Positions 1 through 9,601 are shown, counted from the stretch's first letter. The stretch: DNA of 64,000 nt from Psychroflexus halocasei (GCF_900107595.1 NZ_FNQF01000007.1:62001-126000); one strand, 5' to 3'. Made by a program: numbers and translations. Notes: generated by a model from the sequence alone, not told the origin.

Positions 1-3000
1 ATCGTCGTTGGACCAGAATTGAAAATGTACGAGTGCGGTCTTCCTAAAGACATGGCTGCAGAGCTTTACAAACCTTTTATCATTCGTAAATTAATCGAAA
101 GAGGTATTGTGAAAACTGTGAAGTCAGCAAAGAAGATTATAGATAAGAAAGAACCAGTGGTTTGGGATATTCTTGAAAATGTCTTGAAAGGGCATCCGGT
201 CTTATTAAACCGTGCGCCTACACTTCACAGGCTTGGTATTCAAGCTTTCCAACCTAAGTTGATTGAAGGAAAAGCGATTAGTCTTCACCCATTAGTTTGT
301 ACGGCATTTAACGCCGACTTTGATGGTGACCAGATGGCTGTTCACTTACCTTTAGGGCCTGAGGCTATTCTTGAAGCACAATTATTAATGTTGGCTTCTC
401 ACAATATCCTTAACCCAGCAAATGGTTCTCCAATTACTGTTCCTTCTCAGGATATGGTTCTTGGATTATATTATATGACAAAGCATAGAATTTCTACTGA
501 AGAAAAGCCAGTGAAAGGTGAAGGCCTGACTTTTTATTCTGATGAAGAAGTTGAAATTGCTTATAACGAAAACCGTGTTGCACTAAACGCTGGTATTAAA
601 ATCAGAACAAAAGATTTTAATGACGAAGGCGAATTAGTTAACCAAATAATCGATACAACCGTTGGTCGTGTCTTGTTCAATCAAGCAACGCCAGAACAAA
701 TTGGTTTTGTCAATGATGTCATGACAAAGAAAGCTTTGAGAGACGTTATTGCACGTGTACTTAAAGTCACTTCAGTTCCTGAAACAGCTGAGTTTTTAGA
801 TAAGATTAAGTCTCTTGGTTATAACTCTGCCTTCAGAGGTGGACTTTCATTCTCATTAGGTGATATTATTATCCCAGCAGAAAAGCAAGAGATGATTCGT
901 GATGCTGAAAGCCAAGTTGAAGGTATTACAGGTAACTACAACATGGGTCTGATTACGAATAACGAGCGTTACAACCAAGTTATTGATATTTGGACGGCAA
1001 CAAACGCAAACTTAACAGAGCTTGCAATGAAGCGTATTCGTGAAGATGATCAAGGCTTCAACTCTGTATTTATGATGCTTGATTCTGGTGCGAGGGGTTC
1101 TAAAGAACAAATCCGTCAGTTAACTGGTATGAGAGGTTTGATGGCTAAGCCTAAGAAATCGACAGCAGGAGGTGGAGAGATTATTGAAAACCCAATTCTT
1201 GCAAACTTTAAAGAAGGTTTATCAATTCTAGAATACTTTATCTCTACTCACGGTGCTCGTAAAGGTCTTGCCGATACGGCTCTTAAAACTGCCGATGCTG
1301 GTTACTTAACGCGTCGTTTGGTTGATGTTTCTCAAGACGTCATCGTCAGAGAATCAGATTGTGGAACTTTAAGAGGTATTGAAGTTCAAGCCTTGAAGAA
1401 GAATGAAGAAGTTGTTGAAAAACTTGGTGCAAGAATCATTGGCCGTACAGCGCTTAATGATATTATTGAGCCAATTACACAAGAATTAATTGTCTCTGCA
1501 GGTGAAGAAATTACGGAAGATATCGCTGATAAAATTGAGGTATCTCCATTAAATTCTGTTGAAGTTCGTTCTCCACTATCATGTGAGGCTAAACAAGGTA
1601 TTTGTGTGAAGTGTTACGGACGTAACCTCGCAACTAATAAAACTGTTCAAAGAGGTGAAGCTGTTGGTGTTGTTGCTGCTCAATCGATTGGTGAGCCAGG
1701 AACTCAGTTAACACTGCGTACTTTCCACGTAGGTGGTATTGCAGGAAACATTTCTGAAGAAAGTAAATTAGAGATTAAATACGACGGTATTGTTGAGATT
1801 GAAGATTTAAAAACCGTTAAAGGTGAAGATAATGAAGGTAAAGAAGTAGATATCGTGATTTCACGTACTTCTGAAGCTAAAGTTGTTGATAAAAAATCCG
1901 GAATCACATTAAGTTCTAATGTTATTCCTTACGGTTCTCAGATATTTGTTAAGCCTGGTCAAAAAGTGTCTAAAGGTGATGTTATTTGTAAGTGGGATCC
2001 TTATAATGGTGTGATTATTTCTGAATTTGCTGGTCAAGTTGAGTTTGAAAACATTACACAAGGTGTGACTTACGAAGTTGAAAGTGATGAACAAACTGGT
2101 TTTGAAGAAAAAGTAATTACAGAATCTAAGAATAAACGTAAGATTCCGACATTACATATTAAAGATAACTCAGGAGAAATCATCAGATCGTACAACTTAC
2201 CAGTTGGCGCTCACTTAATGGTGGATGATGAAGAAGGTATTAAGATAGGTAAAGTCTTAGTGAAGATTCCTCGTAAATCATCTAAAGCTGGTGATATTAC
2301 AGGTGGTCTTCCAAGATTGACTGAGCTATTTGAAGCACGTAACCCATCAAACCCTGCTGTTGTCAGTGAGATTGACGGTGTTGTTTCATTCGGAAAAATC
2401 AAAAGAGGTAACCGTGAGATTATCGTTGAGTCTAAACTAGGTGAAATCAAGAAATATCTTGTTAAACTTTCAAATCAGATTCTTGTTCAAGAAAATGATT
2501 ATGTTAGAGCAGGAATGCCTTTATCTGATGGTTCAGTAACACCTGAAGATATCTTGAATATTAAAGGGCCAAGTGCTGTTCAGCAGTATTTAGTCAATGA
2601 AGTTCAAGAGGTTTACCGTTTACAAGGTGTACAAATTAATGATAAGCACTTTGAAGTTGTTGTTCGTCAAATGATGCAAAAAGTGAAAATACAAGATCCA
2701 GGTGATACTATTTTCCTTGAAAATCAATTGGTTCACAAGCAAGACTTCATTGAAGAAAATGATAATATCTTTGGTAAAAAGGTTGTTGAAGATGCAGGTG
2801 ATAGCGTTAACCTAAAACCAGGTCAAATTGTCACTTTACGTGACTTAAGAGATGAAAATTCTTTATTAAGACGTGAAGACAAGAACCTAGTTGATGCACG
2901 TGACGTAGAGCCAGCAACTGCAAAACCAATATTACAAGGAATTACAAGAGCTTCTTTACAAACTAAATCATTCATATCAGCCGCTTCTTTCCAAGAAACA

Positions 3001-3195
3001 ACTAAGGTTCTTAACGAAGCAGCAGTGAGTGGTAAAGTTGATAAGCTAGAAGGATTAAAAGAGAATGTTATTGTAGGACATAAAATTCCTGCAGGAACAG
3101 GCCTTAGAGAGTTTGATGACATCATCGTTGGTTCTAAAGAAGAGTTAAACGAAATGATGCAACAAAATCAAGATACAAAAGTGAATTTTAATTAA
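1..3195 (+). CDS. rpoC: DNA-directed RNA polymerase subunit beta' (5' truncated by window)
   Basis: Catalytic largest subunit of RNA polymerase. The frame is open from base 1, eight codons before the first Met at 19, so the true start lies upstream and only the last ~1064 residues are here. The Mg-binding catalytic loop NADFDGDQM is at 310-336. The second zinc site is intact: Cys codons at 1360 (DCGT), 1582, 1603 and 1612, ending in the C-x2-CYGR pattern. Bridge-helix and trigger-loop regions follow (around 1060-1150 and 1650-1740). The gene ends in a short Gln/Asn-rich tail. A DUF3467 gene follows after 10 nt, so the two are probably cotranscribed, with rpoB expected just upstream. Identity is certain; only the 5' end is missing. 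Confidence 0.98.
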   Translation: MVVGPELKMYECGLPKDMAAELYKPFIIRKLIERGIVKTVKSAKKIIDKKEPVVWDILENVLKGHPVLLNRAPTLHRLGIQAFQPKLIEGKAISLHPLVCTAFNADFDGDQMAVHLPLGPEAILEAQLLMLASHNILNPANGSPITVPSQDMVLGLYYMTKHRISTEEKPVKGEGLTFYSDEEVEIAYNENRVALNAGIKIRTKDFNDEGELVNQIIDTTVGRVLFNQATPEQIGFVNDVMTKKALRDVIARVLKVTSVPETAEFLDKIKSLGYNSAFRGGLSFSLGDIIIPAEKQEMIRDAESQVEGITGNYNMGLITNNERYNQVIDIWTATNANLTELAMKRIREDDQGFNSVFMMLDSGARGSKEQIRQLTGMRGLMAKPKKSTAGGGEIIENPILANFKEGLSILEYFISTHGARKGLADTALKTADAGYLTRRLVDVSQDVIVRESDCGTLRGIEVQALKKNEEVVEKLGARIIGRTALNDIIEPITQELIVSAGEEITEDIADKIEVSPLNSVEVRSPLSCEAKQGICVKCYGRNLATNKTVQRGEAVGVVAAQSIGEPGTQLTLRTFHVGGIAGNISEESKLEIKYDGIVEIEDLKTVKGEDNEGKEVDIVISRTSEAKVVDKKSGITLSSNVIPYGSQIFVKPGQKVSKGDVICKWDPYNGVIISEFAGQVEFENITQGVTYEVESDEQTGFEEKVITESKNKRKIPTLHIKDNSGEIIRSYNLPVGAHLMVDDEEGIKIGKVLVKIPRKSSKAGDITGGLPRLTELFEARNPSNPAVVSEIDGVVSFGKIKRGNREIIVESKLGEIKKYLVKLSNQILVQENDYVRAGMPLSDGSVTPEDILNIKGPSAVQQYLVNEVQEVYRLQGVQINDKHFEVVVRQMMQKVKIQDPGDTIFLENQLVHKQDFIEENDNIFGKKVVEDAGDSVNLKPGQIVTLRDLRDENSLLRREDKNLVDARDVEPATAKPILQGITRASLQTKSFISAASFQETTKVLNEAAVSGKVDKLEGLKENVIVGHKIPAGTGLREFDDIIVGSKEELNEMMQQNQDTKVNFN

Positions 3196-3205
3196 ACAAT
3201 AGGTT

Positions 3206-3520
3206 ATGAGTGATCAAAAAGACGATAAACGTCAGAAACTAAATATTCAATTAGATGAAGATATCGCGCAAGGGATTTACAGTAATCTCGTGATTATTAA
3301 TCACTCGCCAACTGAGTTTGTATTAGATTATGTCAATGTTATGCCTGGGACGCCTAAGAGCAAAGTCAGATCACGTGTGATCTTAACACCTCAACATGCA
3401 AAGCGCTTGTTGAATGCTTTAAAGGATAATATCGATAAGTATGAGAAGAGACATGGTGAAATTCAAAAAGAAGAACGCCAGAATATTCCTCTTAACTTCG
3501 GACCCACAGGTGAAGCATAA
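3206..3520 (+). CDS. DUF3467 family small protein
   Basis: A 104-residue soluble protein matching DUF3467, a family found widely next to rpoC in Bacteroidota and without an assigned function. The N-terminus is charged (SDQKDDKRQKLN), followed by the family core: GIYSNLVIINHSPTEFVLDY, a proline/glycine turn (MPGTPKSKVRSRVILTP), then a helix rich in Lys (AKRLLNALKDNIDKYEKRHG). No signal peptide or membrane segment. It starts 10 nt after rpoC and is followed by a strong terminator, so it is the last gene of the RNA polymerase transcript. The context suggests a role tied to transcription, but that is inference from position only. Confidence 0.85.
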   Translation: MSDQKDDKRQKLNIQLDEDIAQGIYSNLVIINHSPTEFVLDYVNVMPGTPKSKVRSRVILTPQHAKRLLNALKDNIDKYEKRHGEIQKEERQNIPLNFGPTGEA

Positions 3521-3540
3521 TAAATTTCACTAAAAACCAA

Positions 3541-3573
3541 AAAAGGGCTGCAAATTAATTTGCAGCCCTTTTT
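3541..3573. terminator. Bidirectional intrinsic terminator between rpoC-DUF3467 and the YceI-like gene
   Basis: A perfect 24-base inverted repeat at 3545-3568 (gggctgcaaatt and its complement) has A-tract on the left and T-tract on the right, so it can end transcription from both converging genes. Confidence 0.9.
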
Positions 3574-3595
3574 ATATTGAAAAAAGTAAATTCTA

Positions 3596-4264
3596 TTACT
3601 TTTCAGCTTTTAAAACAAACTTAATTTTGATTTCATCGTTGATGAACTTGTCTTTGACATCGTCCATAATCGATTTAGACATAAAGTTGATGCCCCACTC
3701 AGTTCTGTCAATAACAACTTCCTCGTTAGTTGCTAGTTTTAAAGTCTTTTCGTCATTACCAAAGCTTAGATCAGCAGGAAAACTGATGTTTTTAGTCACA
3801 CCTTTAATCGTTAAGTTTCCATTGATTTTGTGACCTGATTCAGTCTTGCTAACTTTCGTGATTTCAAAGTTTGCAGTTGGGTGATTTTTGATATCAAAAA
3901 AGTGATCTTCTTTACCTTCTGCTGTTCCTTTAAGATGCATTTCAAGATCATTTTTGTCATCACCCTCTAAGTCCTCAACTGTAATAGAAGCCATATCAAT
4001 TTTGAAGTTTCCAGCTTCAAGTGTTTTTCCATTGACTGAAATTTCACCTTCTTTAAAACTTAATTTTCCATAGTGTTTTCCAGCTGGTTTTGCTCCTTCC
4101 CACTCTATATGAGAATCACTTGTGTTAAGAGTGTAAATTGTCGCTTTTTCACTTTTTTCAGCAACTTCAGTTTTTTCAGAAGTTTTTGTTGTTTCAGTAT
4201 TTTGACAAGATGTCAAAATCAGACCAAATGCAAGGGCATAAATTGGTAATCTTAATCGTTTCAT
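3596..4264 (-). CDS. YceI-like domain lipoprotein
   Basis: A 222-residue secreted lipoprotein of the YceI-like family (lipocalin-fold proteins that bind isoprenoid-type lipids; cellular role unclear). I chose the Met at 4264 because it gives a clean lipoprotein signal, MKRLRLPIYALAFGLILTSC, with lipobox LTSC; the longer frame up to 4357 adds an unlikely charged leader. After a Thr/Glu/Lys-rich linker (about residues 20-40) the YceI domain runs from about 45 to the end: TSDSHIEWEGAKPAGKHYG, FDIKNHPTANFEI, LTIKGVTKNISFP and RTEWGINF. It is a single gene, convergent with the rpoC operon and divergent from grpE. Confidence 0.88.
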   Translation of the reverse strand: MKRLRLPIYALAFGLILTSCQNTETTKTSEKTEVAEKSEKATIYTLNTSDSHIEWEGAKPAGKHYGKLSFKEGEISVNGKTLEAGNFKIDMASITVEDLEGDDKNDLEMHLKGTAEGKEDHFFDIKNHPTANFEITKVSKTESGHKINGNLTIKGVTKNISFPADLSFGNDEKTLKLATNEEVVIDRTEWGINFMSKSIMDDVKDKFINDEIKIKFVLKAEK

Positions 4265-4395
4265 GTTTGTAATTTTTGTTGTAAAGTTACATCTTATCTT
4301 AAACTTTAAATTTATTCTTATAAACTTTTTACGCTGACATTTTGACATTATTATCAATGTGGCAATGGATTTGAAATAACAGAATTAAATTATTA

Positions 4396-5001
4396 ATGAT
4401 GAAAAAAAAGCAAAACCAAAACGATATAAATCAAGAGCTTAAAAGGGAAGATGTAGATGTACAATCAAAACCACAAGAAGAAAAAGATGTTGATCAAAAA
4501 GAATCTTATGATGAGCAAGAGGCTCAAGATGTAGAGGAAAAGAAGGAATTAAGTAAAGAGGAGCAATTGGAGGAGTCTTTAAACGCTGAAAAAGATAGGT
4601 ATCTGCGTTTATTTGCTGAGTTTGAAAACTATAAGAGAAGAACCAGTAAAGAACGCATCGAGCTTTTTAAAACAGCAGGAGAAGAGGTGATGCAAGCTTT
4701 ATTACCAATATTAGATGATTTTGATAGAGCTTTAGTAGAACTCAAGAAATCAAAAGATACAGAATCTTTTTCTGGTGTTGAGCTCATTAGTAATAAATTT
4801 AGAGAAACATTGAGATCAAAAGGTTTAGAACCTATTGCTGTTAAGTCAGGTGACATTTTTGATGCTGATTTGCATGAGGCTGTCACACAAATTCCAGCTC
4901 CTTCTGATGATTTAAAAGGAAAAATTATTGACCTTATTGAAAAAGGCTACACTTTAGGCGAGAAGATTATTCGTTATCCAAAAGTTGTAACAGGAAAATA
5001 A
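4396..5001 (+). CDS. grpE: Nucleotide exchange factor GrpE
   Basis: Cochaperone that releases ADP from DnaK. The 201-residue protein has a low-complexity acidic/Gln-rich N-terminus (residues 1-65), a long dimerising helix (LSKEEQLEESLNAEKDRYLR, then FAEFENYKRRTSKER), and the beta-domain with the family signature near GDIFDADLHEAVTQIPAP, ending in LGEKIIRYPKVVTGK. There are two adjacent Met codons (4396, 4399); either could be used. dnaJ follows after 6 nt, giving a grpE-dnaJ operon; dnaK is not in the window. No HrcA/CIRCE-type inverted repeat is visible upstream. Confidence 0.96.
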   Translation: MMKKKQNQNDINQELKREDVDVQSKPQEEKDVDQKESYDEQEAQDVEEKKELSKEEQLEESLNAEKDRYLRLFAEFENYKRRTSKERIELFKTAGEEVMQALLPILDDFDRALVELKKSKDTESFSGVELISNKFRETLRSKGLEPIAVKSGDIFDADLHEAVTQIPAPSDDLKGKIIDLIEKGYTLGEKIIRYPKVVTGK

Positions 5002-5007
5002 ACATTT

Positions 5008-6123
5008 ATGAAAGAAGATTATTACGATATATTAGGCGTTTCTAAAGATGCTTCTCAAGCCGAAATTAAAAAAGCATATCGAAAACTTGCCATAAAATAT
5101 CATCCAGATAAAAACCCTGACGATTCTAAAGCTGAGGACATGTTTAAGAAAGCAGCCGAAGCTTATGAAATACTTGGGAATCAAGAAAAACGTCAAAAGT
5201 ATGATCAATTCGGTCATGGTGCATTTGATGGATCTGGCGGCTTTGGCGGTGGCGGCATGAACATGGACGACATCTTTAGCCAGTTTGGCGATATCTTCGG
5301 CGGAGGCGGCGGAGGTTTTGGCGGCTTCGGCGGTTTTGGCGGCGGCGGTCGCAGACAAGCCAAAGGCGGTAACCTGCGTATTCGTGTCAAGTTGACATTA
5401 GAAGAAGTTGCTTCTGGCGTCGAAAAGAAAATTAAAGTCTCTCGTAAAAAGAAACCTGCTGATACCACCTACAAAACTTGTTCATCTTGTAATGGCTCTG
5501 GTCAAGTGACAAAGATCCAAAACACAATTTTAGGGCGTATGCAGACTTCTGCACCTTGTTCAAATTGTAGCGGAACTGGTAAAATGCTTGACAAAAAAGG
5601 TAAAGGCACAGACGCTAGTGGATTAAAAATGGAGCAAGAACTTGTTTCCATTAAAATACCTGGAGGTGTTGAAGATGGTATGCAGCTGAAAGTTTCTGGC
5701 AAAGGAAATGAACCTGCAGGCGAAGGCATCAGTGGTGATTTGCTTGTGCTGATTGAGGTTGAAGAACATGAGAAATTGAAGAGAGATGGAAATAATTTAC
5801 ATTATGATTTATATGTGAGTTTTCCAGAAGCTGCTTTAGGTGCAAGCACAGAAATTTCTACAGTGAATGGAAAAGTTCGTATCAAGATTGAACCAGGTAC
5901 ACAAAGTGGAAAGATTTTGAGACTGCGTCATAAAGGTTTACCTAGCTTAAACAGATATGGAACAGGTGATTTACTTGTGCATGTCAATGTTTGGACGCCA
6001 AAAACTTTATCAAAAGAACAGAAGCAATTCTTTGAAAAGAATATGGAGGATTCAAATTTTGAACCAAGTCCAGAGAAATCTGATAAATCATTTTTCGAAA
6101 AAGTGAAAGATATGTTTTCATAA
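5008..6123 (+). CDS. dnaJ: Chaperone DnaJ with a single-zinc (half) cysteine-rich domain
   Basis: Hsp40 cochaperone that delivers substrates to DnaK. The J domain occupies residues 1-70 with the HPD motif (KYHPDKNP), followed by a very Gly-rich G/F region (about 72-117). The cysteine-rich domain has only two C-x2-C-x-G-x-G motifs, at residues 158-165 (nt 5479-5502) and 184-191 (nt 5557-5580), where canonical DnaJ has four. From spacing these match canonical motifs 2 and 3, so the Zn2 site is kept and the Zn1 site (motifs 1 and 4) is missing. The C-terminal substrate domains (residues 205-345) look complete, including [20 protein letters not shown]. It ends with [12 protein letters not shown]. 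Second gene of the grpE-dnaJ operon. Confidence 0.97.
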   Translation: MKEDYYDILGVSKDASQAEIKKAYRKLAIKYHPDKNPDDSKAEDMFKKAAEAYEILGNQEKRQKYDQFGHGAFDGSGGFGGGGMNMDDIFSQFGDIFGGGGGGFGGFGGFGGGGRRQAKGGNLRIRVKLTLEEVASGVEKKIKVSRKKKPADTTYKTCSSCNGSGQVTKIQNTILGRMQTSAPCSNCSGTGKMLDKKGKGTDASGLKMEQELVSIKIPGGVEDGMQLKVSGKGNEPAGEGISGDLLVLIEVEEHEKLKRDGNNLHYDLYVSFPEAALGASTEISTVNGKVRIKIEPGTQSGKILRLRHKGLPSLNRYGTGDLLVHVNVWTPKTLSKEQKQFFEKNMEDSNFEPSPEKSDKSFFEKVKDMFS

Positions 6124-6156
6124 TCGTTAAATATTAACAAATTTTTATATATTTGA

Positions 6157-6190
6157 ACGTCACTTCCTAACTCGTAGTGACGTTTTCTTT
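6157..6190 (+). terminator. Terminator after grpE-dnaJ
   Basis: Perfect 8-bp stem acgtcact/agtgacgt (6157-6164 with 6176-6183), 11-nt loop, then a T-rich tract. It sits 34 nt after the dnaJ stop codon. Confidence 0.85.
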
Positions 6191-6207
6191 TTCATAGCAA
6201 TTTTTTT

Positions 6208-6236
6208 CCCATTCGATTCGTCGGATGGGTTTTGTA
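6208..6236 (+). terminator. Second terminator-like hairpin with a TTCG tetraloop
   Basis: Stem cccattcga/tcggatggg (9 pairs, one G-T) at 6208-6216 and 6221-6229 closes a ttcg tetraloop and is followed by tttt. It stands 24 nt beyond the first terminator and may be a backup terminator or a structured leader ahead of the response regulator gene. Confidence 0.6.
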
Positions 6237-6327
6237 TTTTATAGCTGCTCTTATCTTTCTTTAAACTTTAGCTCATATTTTTTCTTATATTGTCAATTCA
6301 ATTAATTTTTGATTTAAAACACAAAAT

Positions 6328-7485
6328 ATGGCGAAGATTTTAATAGCAGAAGACGAAGCAAGCATCAGAAGAGTTTTGAAAAATATTTTAACGGAAGAAG
6401 ATTCTAAATTTGAAATATTTGAAGCTAAAGATGGCCAGGAAGCTATTAAGATAATTGAGTCTGAAAAGTTAGATACAGTTTTATGTGATATCAAAATGCC
6501 AAAAAAAGATGGCGTTGAAGTTTTGAGTTATGTCAAAGAACAAGAAATCGATCTTCCTATGATTATGATTTCTGGTCATGGCGACATAGAAACTGCTGTT
6601 GAAACCATGAAAATGGGAGCTTTCGATTATATTTCTAAACCACCTGATTTAAATCGCTTATTAAATACAATCCGAATTGCATTATCTCATAATGATTTAC
6701 ATCAAGAAAATAAAAAATTAAGGAAAAAAGTCAGTAAGAAGTTTAAGATGGTTGGTGAGTCAGAGGAGATTGACCAGATTAAAACAATTATTGCTAAAGT
6801 TGCACCAACAGATGCTCGCGTTCTTATCACAGGTCAAAATGGTACTGGGAAAGAATTGGTAGCAAATTGGTTACACGAACAGAGTGACCGTTCAAAAAAG
6901 CCATTTATAGAAGTCAATTGTGCTGCAATTCCTTCTGAACTTATTGAAAGTGAGTTGTTCGGTCATGTTAAAGGCGCTTTTACTTCGGCCAATAAAGATC
7001 GCGCTGGAAAATTTGAAGCTGCTGATGGAGGAACACTTTTCTTAGATGAAATTGGAGACATGAGTTTGAAAGCCCAAGCCAAAGTACTGAGAGCTTTGCA
7101 AGAACATAAAATTCAGCGAGTAGGTAGCGATAAAGATATCAAGGTTGATGTTCGCGTTATTGCCGCCACGAACAAAGATTTAAAAACTGAGATAAAACAA
7201 TCTCTTTTCAGAGAAGATTTATACCATCGATTAGCAGTGATTTTAATTAATGTGCCTGCACTTAAGGATAGAAAAAGCGATATTCCATTATTGGTAAATT
7301 ATTTCTTGGAATCTATAGCCAAACAGCAAGGTGTGAAAACAAAAGCGATATCAGGTAAAGCTCTTGACATCCTCATGGCGCATGATTGGCCAGGAAATAT
7401 CAGAGAATTAAGAAATGTGATAGAACGCTTAATGATTCTTGGGAAACAAAAAATCGATGAAGAAGATATGAAACTCTACTTTTAA
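6328..7485 (+). CDS. Sigma-54-type response regulator (receiver plus AAA+), no DNA-binding domain
   Basis: NtrC-family regulator of 385 residues. The receiver domain (1-120) has the acidic pair E8/D9 and the phosphoacceptor D54 (LCDIKMPKKDG). The AAA+ domain (about 145-375) has Walker A GQNGTGKE (169-176), the sigma-54 contact loop GAFTSA (216-221; canonical GAFTGA), Walker B GGTLFLDEIGDM, and sensor/arginine-finger regions (FREDLYHRLAVILI; WPGNIRELRNVIERL). The protein ends at KIDEEDMKLYF right after the AAA+ domain, so the usual Fis-type helix-turn-helix is missing. Single gene; no sensor kinase adjacent. I infer that it activates sigma-54 polymerase without binding a specific enhancer, or through a partner protein. 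Confidence 0.93.
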   Translation: MAKILIAEDEASIRRVLKNILTEEDSKFEIFEAKDGQEAIKIIESEKLDTVLCDIKMPKKDGVEVLSYVKEQEIDLPMIMISGHGDIETAVETMKMGAFDYISKPPDLNRLLNTIRIALSHNDLHQENKKLRKKVSKKFKMVGESEEIDQIKTIIAKVAPTDARVLITGQNGTGKELVANWLHEQSDRSKKPFIEVNCAAIPSELIESELFGHVKGAFTSANKDRAGKFEAADGGTLFLDEIGDMSLKAQAKVLRALQEHKIQRVGSDKDIKVDVRVIAATNKDLKTEIKQSLFREDLYHRLAVILINVPALKDRKSDIPLLVNYFLESIAKQQGVKTKAISGKALDILMAHDWPGNIRELRNVIERLMILGKQKIDEEDMKLYF

Positions 7486-7518
7486 ATAAAGTTAATCTTT
7501 TACGACTGTTTTCAAGAA

Positions 7519-8103
7519 TTAATGTTTAGTCGGATCATATTTTAAAAAGTACATCGTGTCTCCGCTTGGGTGTTCCCATTCTTTAAGAAGTTCAAAACCA
7601 TATCTTCTATAGGCAACAGAAACCCTTCTTAATCTAGTTTCAGCATAGATTGGTAATTGCTCTTTCTTGGCAATTTCAAACATCTGGTCCTTCATTTTAT
7701 AAGGCGTTTTCTTATCGGTCAAGCCTCTAGAATCTGGTAAAACCCCCCAAAACCAACAATAAAGATAAGCACCTTTATTGGGTCTTTGTTTACGGATGAA
7801 CTTTTGATTTTTTAAAGCTTTTAAACCTTTTTTGATGCCTGTGACATTTAAGGCAAGCTTGATGTCGTTAATCATTTCGTACCAAAACCCTTCAGATGTG
7901 CCATCTTCTTTAAAGAAAATAGCGATTCCGCTATCATCATCACAAGTTAATAAAGCATCTCTTTTAATGGCTTTCTCAACCATATGTCTAGCCAGGTATT
8001 GAAAACGTTGTTCTTTTTTATGGTCGTCTTTTACAATTTCCATTGAAGTAGGGATTTCTTGCAAAAGCTTAGCGACGTTTGAAATGATTCGTTCTTTGTT
8101 CAA
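7519..8103 (-). CDS. Conserved hypothetical protein, GNAT-like fold
   Basis: A 194-residue soluble protein. The second half (LYCWFWGVLPDSRGLTDKKT, MKDQMFEIAKKEQLPIYAET, VAYRRYGFELLKEWEHPSG) resembles the core and C-terminal strands of GNAT acyltransferases, including the late A-Y-R-R-Y-G-F element where GNATs pack the acceptor; the first half has helical GNAT-like elements but I do not see a clear acetyl-CoA R/Q-x-x-G-x-G/A loop. Substrate unknown. It is a monocistronic gene convergent with the response regulator (33 nt between stop codons). A -7 promoter match lies 18 nt upstream of the ATG. Confidence 0.6.
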   Translation of the reverse strand: MNKERIISNVAKLLQEIPTSMEIVKDDHKKEQRFQYLARHMVEKAIKRDALLTCDDDSGIAIFFKEDGTSEGFWYEMINDIKLALNVTGIKKGLKALKNQKFIRKQRPNKGAYLYCWFWGVLPDSRGLTDKKTPYKMKDQMFEIAKKEQLPIYAETRLRRVSVAYRRYGFELLKEWEHPSGDTMYFLKYDPTKH

Positions 8104-8120
8104 CTTTAAAAAATTTATGA

Positions 8121-8128
8121 CAAATTTA
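8121..8128 (-). promoter_or_regulatory. Promoter -7 element for the GNAT-like gene
   Basis: Reverse strand reads TAAATTTG, a match to the flavobacterial TANNTTTG, 18 nt before the start codon. I see no well-spaced TTG at -33. Confidence 0.45.
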
Positions 8129-8209
8129 CTTTAACTCTAATTCAAAAAAAACTATTAATGCTTAAAACTTAAATTTTGATGATTTGGCTTATTTCTCAAA
8201 GACAAGTCT

Positions 8210-8217
8210 TACTTTTG
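8210..8217 (+). promoter_or_regulatory. Promoter -7 element for the MATE operon
   Basis: TACTTTTG matches TANNTTTG; a TTTG at 8183-8186 lies 23 nt upstream, a slightly long -33 spacing. The element ends 19 nt before the TTG start codon at 8237, supporting that short-leader start. Confidence 0.55.
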
Positions 8218-8236
8218 CAGCCTGAAAAAAATAGCT

Positions 8237-9601
8237 TTGAATATATCAATTTATACAAAAGAATTTAAGCAAAACCTTAATCTTGCTTTGCCTGTTATGC
8301 TAGGCCAACTCGGCCACGTTCTTGTCGGCTTTGTTGACAATGTTATGATCGGGAGGTTAGGTGCAGCACAGCTTGCTGCGGTTTCATTAGGGAATACCAT
8401 GATCTTTTTTGCTTTGCTGATTGGATTGGGATTTAGTTTTGCAATTACACCTTTAGTTGCTGAAGCTGATGGTGAAGGTGATATTGTAAAAGGGAGGTCT
8501 TTTTTTCAGCATGGTATGGTCATGTGTGGCGTTAACGGCATACTCTTATTTCTATTTCTCATTGTGGCAAGACCTGTTTTATATTATTTAGATCAACCTG
8601 CAGAAGTTGTTGATTTAGCCATTCCTTATATAAATATTGTCGCTATCTCCATGATACCTATGATGATATTTCAGGGATTAAAACAATTTGCCGACGGTTT
8701 ATCAATGACAAAATATGCCATGTACGCAACAATTGCTGCAAATGTTATAAATGTTATATTTAACTATCTACTGATTTATGGGATATGGTTTTTCCCGAGA
8801 TTAGAACTGGAAGGAGCAGCGATAGGAACTTTATTATCGCGTGTATTTATGATGGTCATGCTTTACTTTATTCTCAAAAATAAATCTAAACTCAAACCTT
8901 ATTTTGTTTTGATGAAGCGTTCTCTAAAAAAAGAAACCTTCAAAAAATTATTAAGTCTTGGTTTTCCAACCGCTTTACAAATGTTGTTTGAGGGCGGAAT
9001 TTTTACCGCATCGGTTATATTAGCGGGAACAATAGGAACAAATGCACAAGCTGCAAATCAAATTGCACTCAACCTGGTTTCGATGACTTTTATGGTAGCA
9101 ACAGGTTTAGGTGTGACAGCCACAATACGTGTTGCTAATCAAAAAGGAAAAAAGGATTATATCAATTTAAGACGTATTGCAAATTCAATTTATCTACAAA
9201 CCTTTTTAATTTCTGCTGTATTTACAGTTGCCTTTATTCTTTTAAAATCATTCTTACCAACGCTTTATATAGATGATCAGCAGGTCATTAATTTAGCAGC
9301 TCAACTACTTGTTGTCGCAGCATTGTTTCAATTAAGTGACGGTTTGCAAGTTGCATTTTTAGGAGCTTTACGTGGTATGCAAGATGTAAAAGTGCCGACG
9401 ATCATCTGTTTTGTGGCTTATTGGTTAATCGGTTTCCCAATTTCTATTTATTTTGGGCAAGAAGAATATTATGGAAGTGCAGGAATATGGTTTGGTCTAT
9501 TGGCCGGCCTCACAGTTTCTGCAATATTATTGTATATTCGTTTCAATAATTTGACACATCCTAAGAAAGAAAAATTAAAAAAAGCTTATGAAACTACCTA
9601 G
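8237..9601 (+). CDS. MATE family efflux transporter
   Basis: Inner-membrane multidrug/toxin exporter coupled to Na+ or H+, NorM-like. The 454 residues contain about twelve hydrophobic segments in two homologous halves, with family features LALPVMLGQLGHVLVGFVDN near residue 15 and LLSLGFPTALQMLFEGG at the start of the second half. The start is TTG at 8237; the next in-frame Met is residue 21, inside the first membrane segment, so TTG is preferred, and the promoter sits only 19 nt before it. The end overlaps the next gene by 14 nt, indicating an operon with the small acidic protein and the PAP2 phosphatase. Substrate cannot be told from sequence. Confidence 0.93.
   Translation: MNISIYTKEFKQNLNLALPVMLGQLGHVLVGFVDNVMIGRLGAAQLAAVSLGNTMIFFALLIGLGFSFAITPLVAEADGEGDIVKGRSFFQHGMVMCGVNGILLFLFLIVARPVLYYLDQPAEVVDLAIPYINIVAISMIPMMIFQGLKQFADGLSMTKYAMYATIAANVINVIFNYLLIYGIWFFPRLELEGAAIGTLLSRVFMMVMLYFILKNKSKLKPYFVLMKRSLKKETFKKLLSLGFPTALQMLFEGGIFTASVILAGTIGTNAQAANQIALNLVSMTFMVATGLGVTATIRVANQKGKKDYINLRRIANSIYLQTFLISAVFTVAFILLKSFLPTLYIDDQQVINLAAQLLVVAALFQLSDGLQVAFLGALRGMQDVKVPTIICFVAYWLIGFPISIYFGQEEYYGSAGIWFGLLAGLTVSAILLYIRFNNLTHPKKEKLKKAYETT

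Noticed and set aside
3596-4357. Longer YceI-like reading frame with an N-terminal leader
   Set aside because: The Met at 4264 gives a clean lipobox signal peptide; the extra 31 residues are charged and unlike a leader.
5032-5468. Long reverse-strand frames opposite the DnaJ G/F region
   Set aside because: They are the complement of a Gly-codon-rich stretch (poly-Pro/Ala translation) and have no start context or family match; the DnaJ frame explains the sequence.
8119-8129. Possible start for an extra gene near the MATE promoter
   Set aside because: Only promoter-like and spacer sequence; no protein-like frame.
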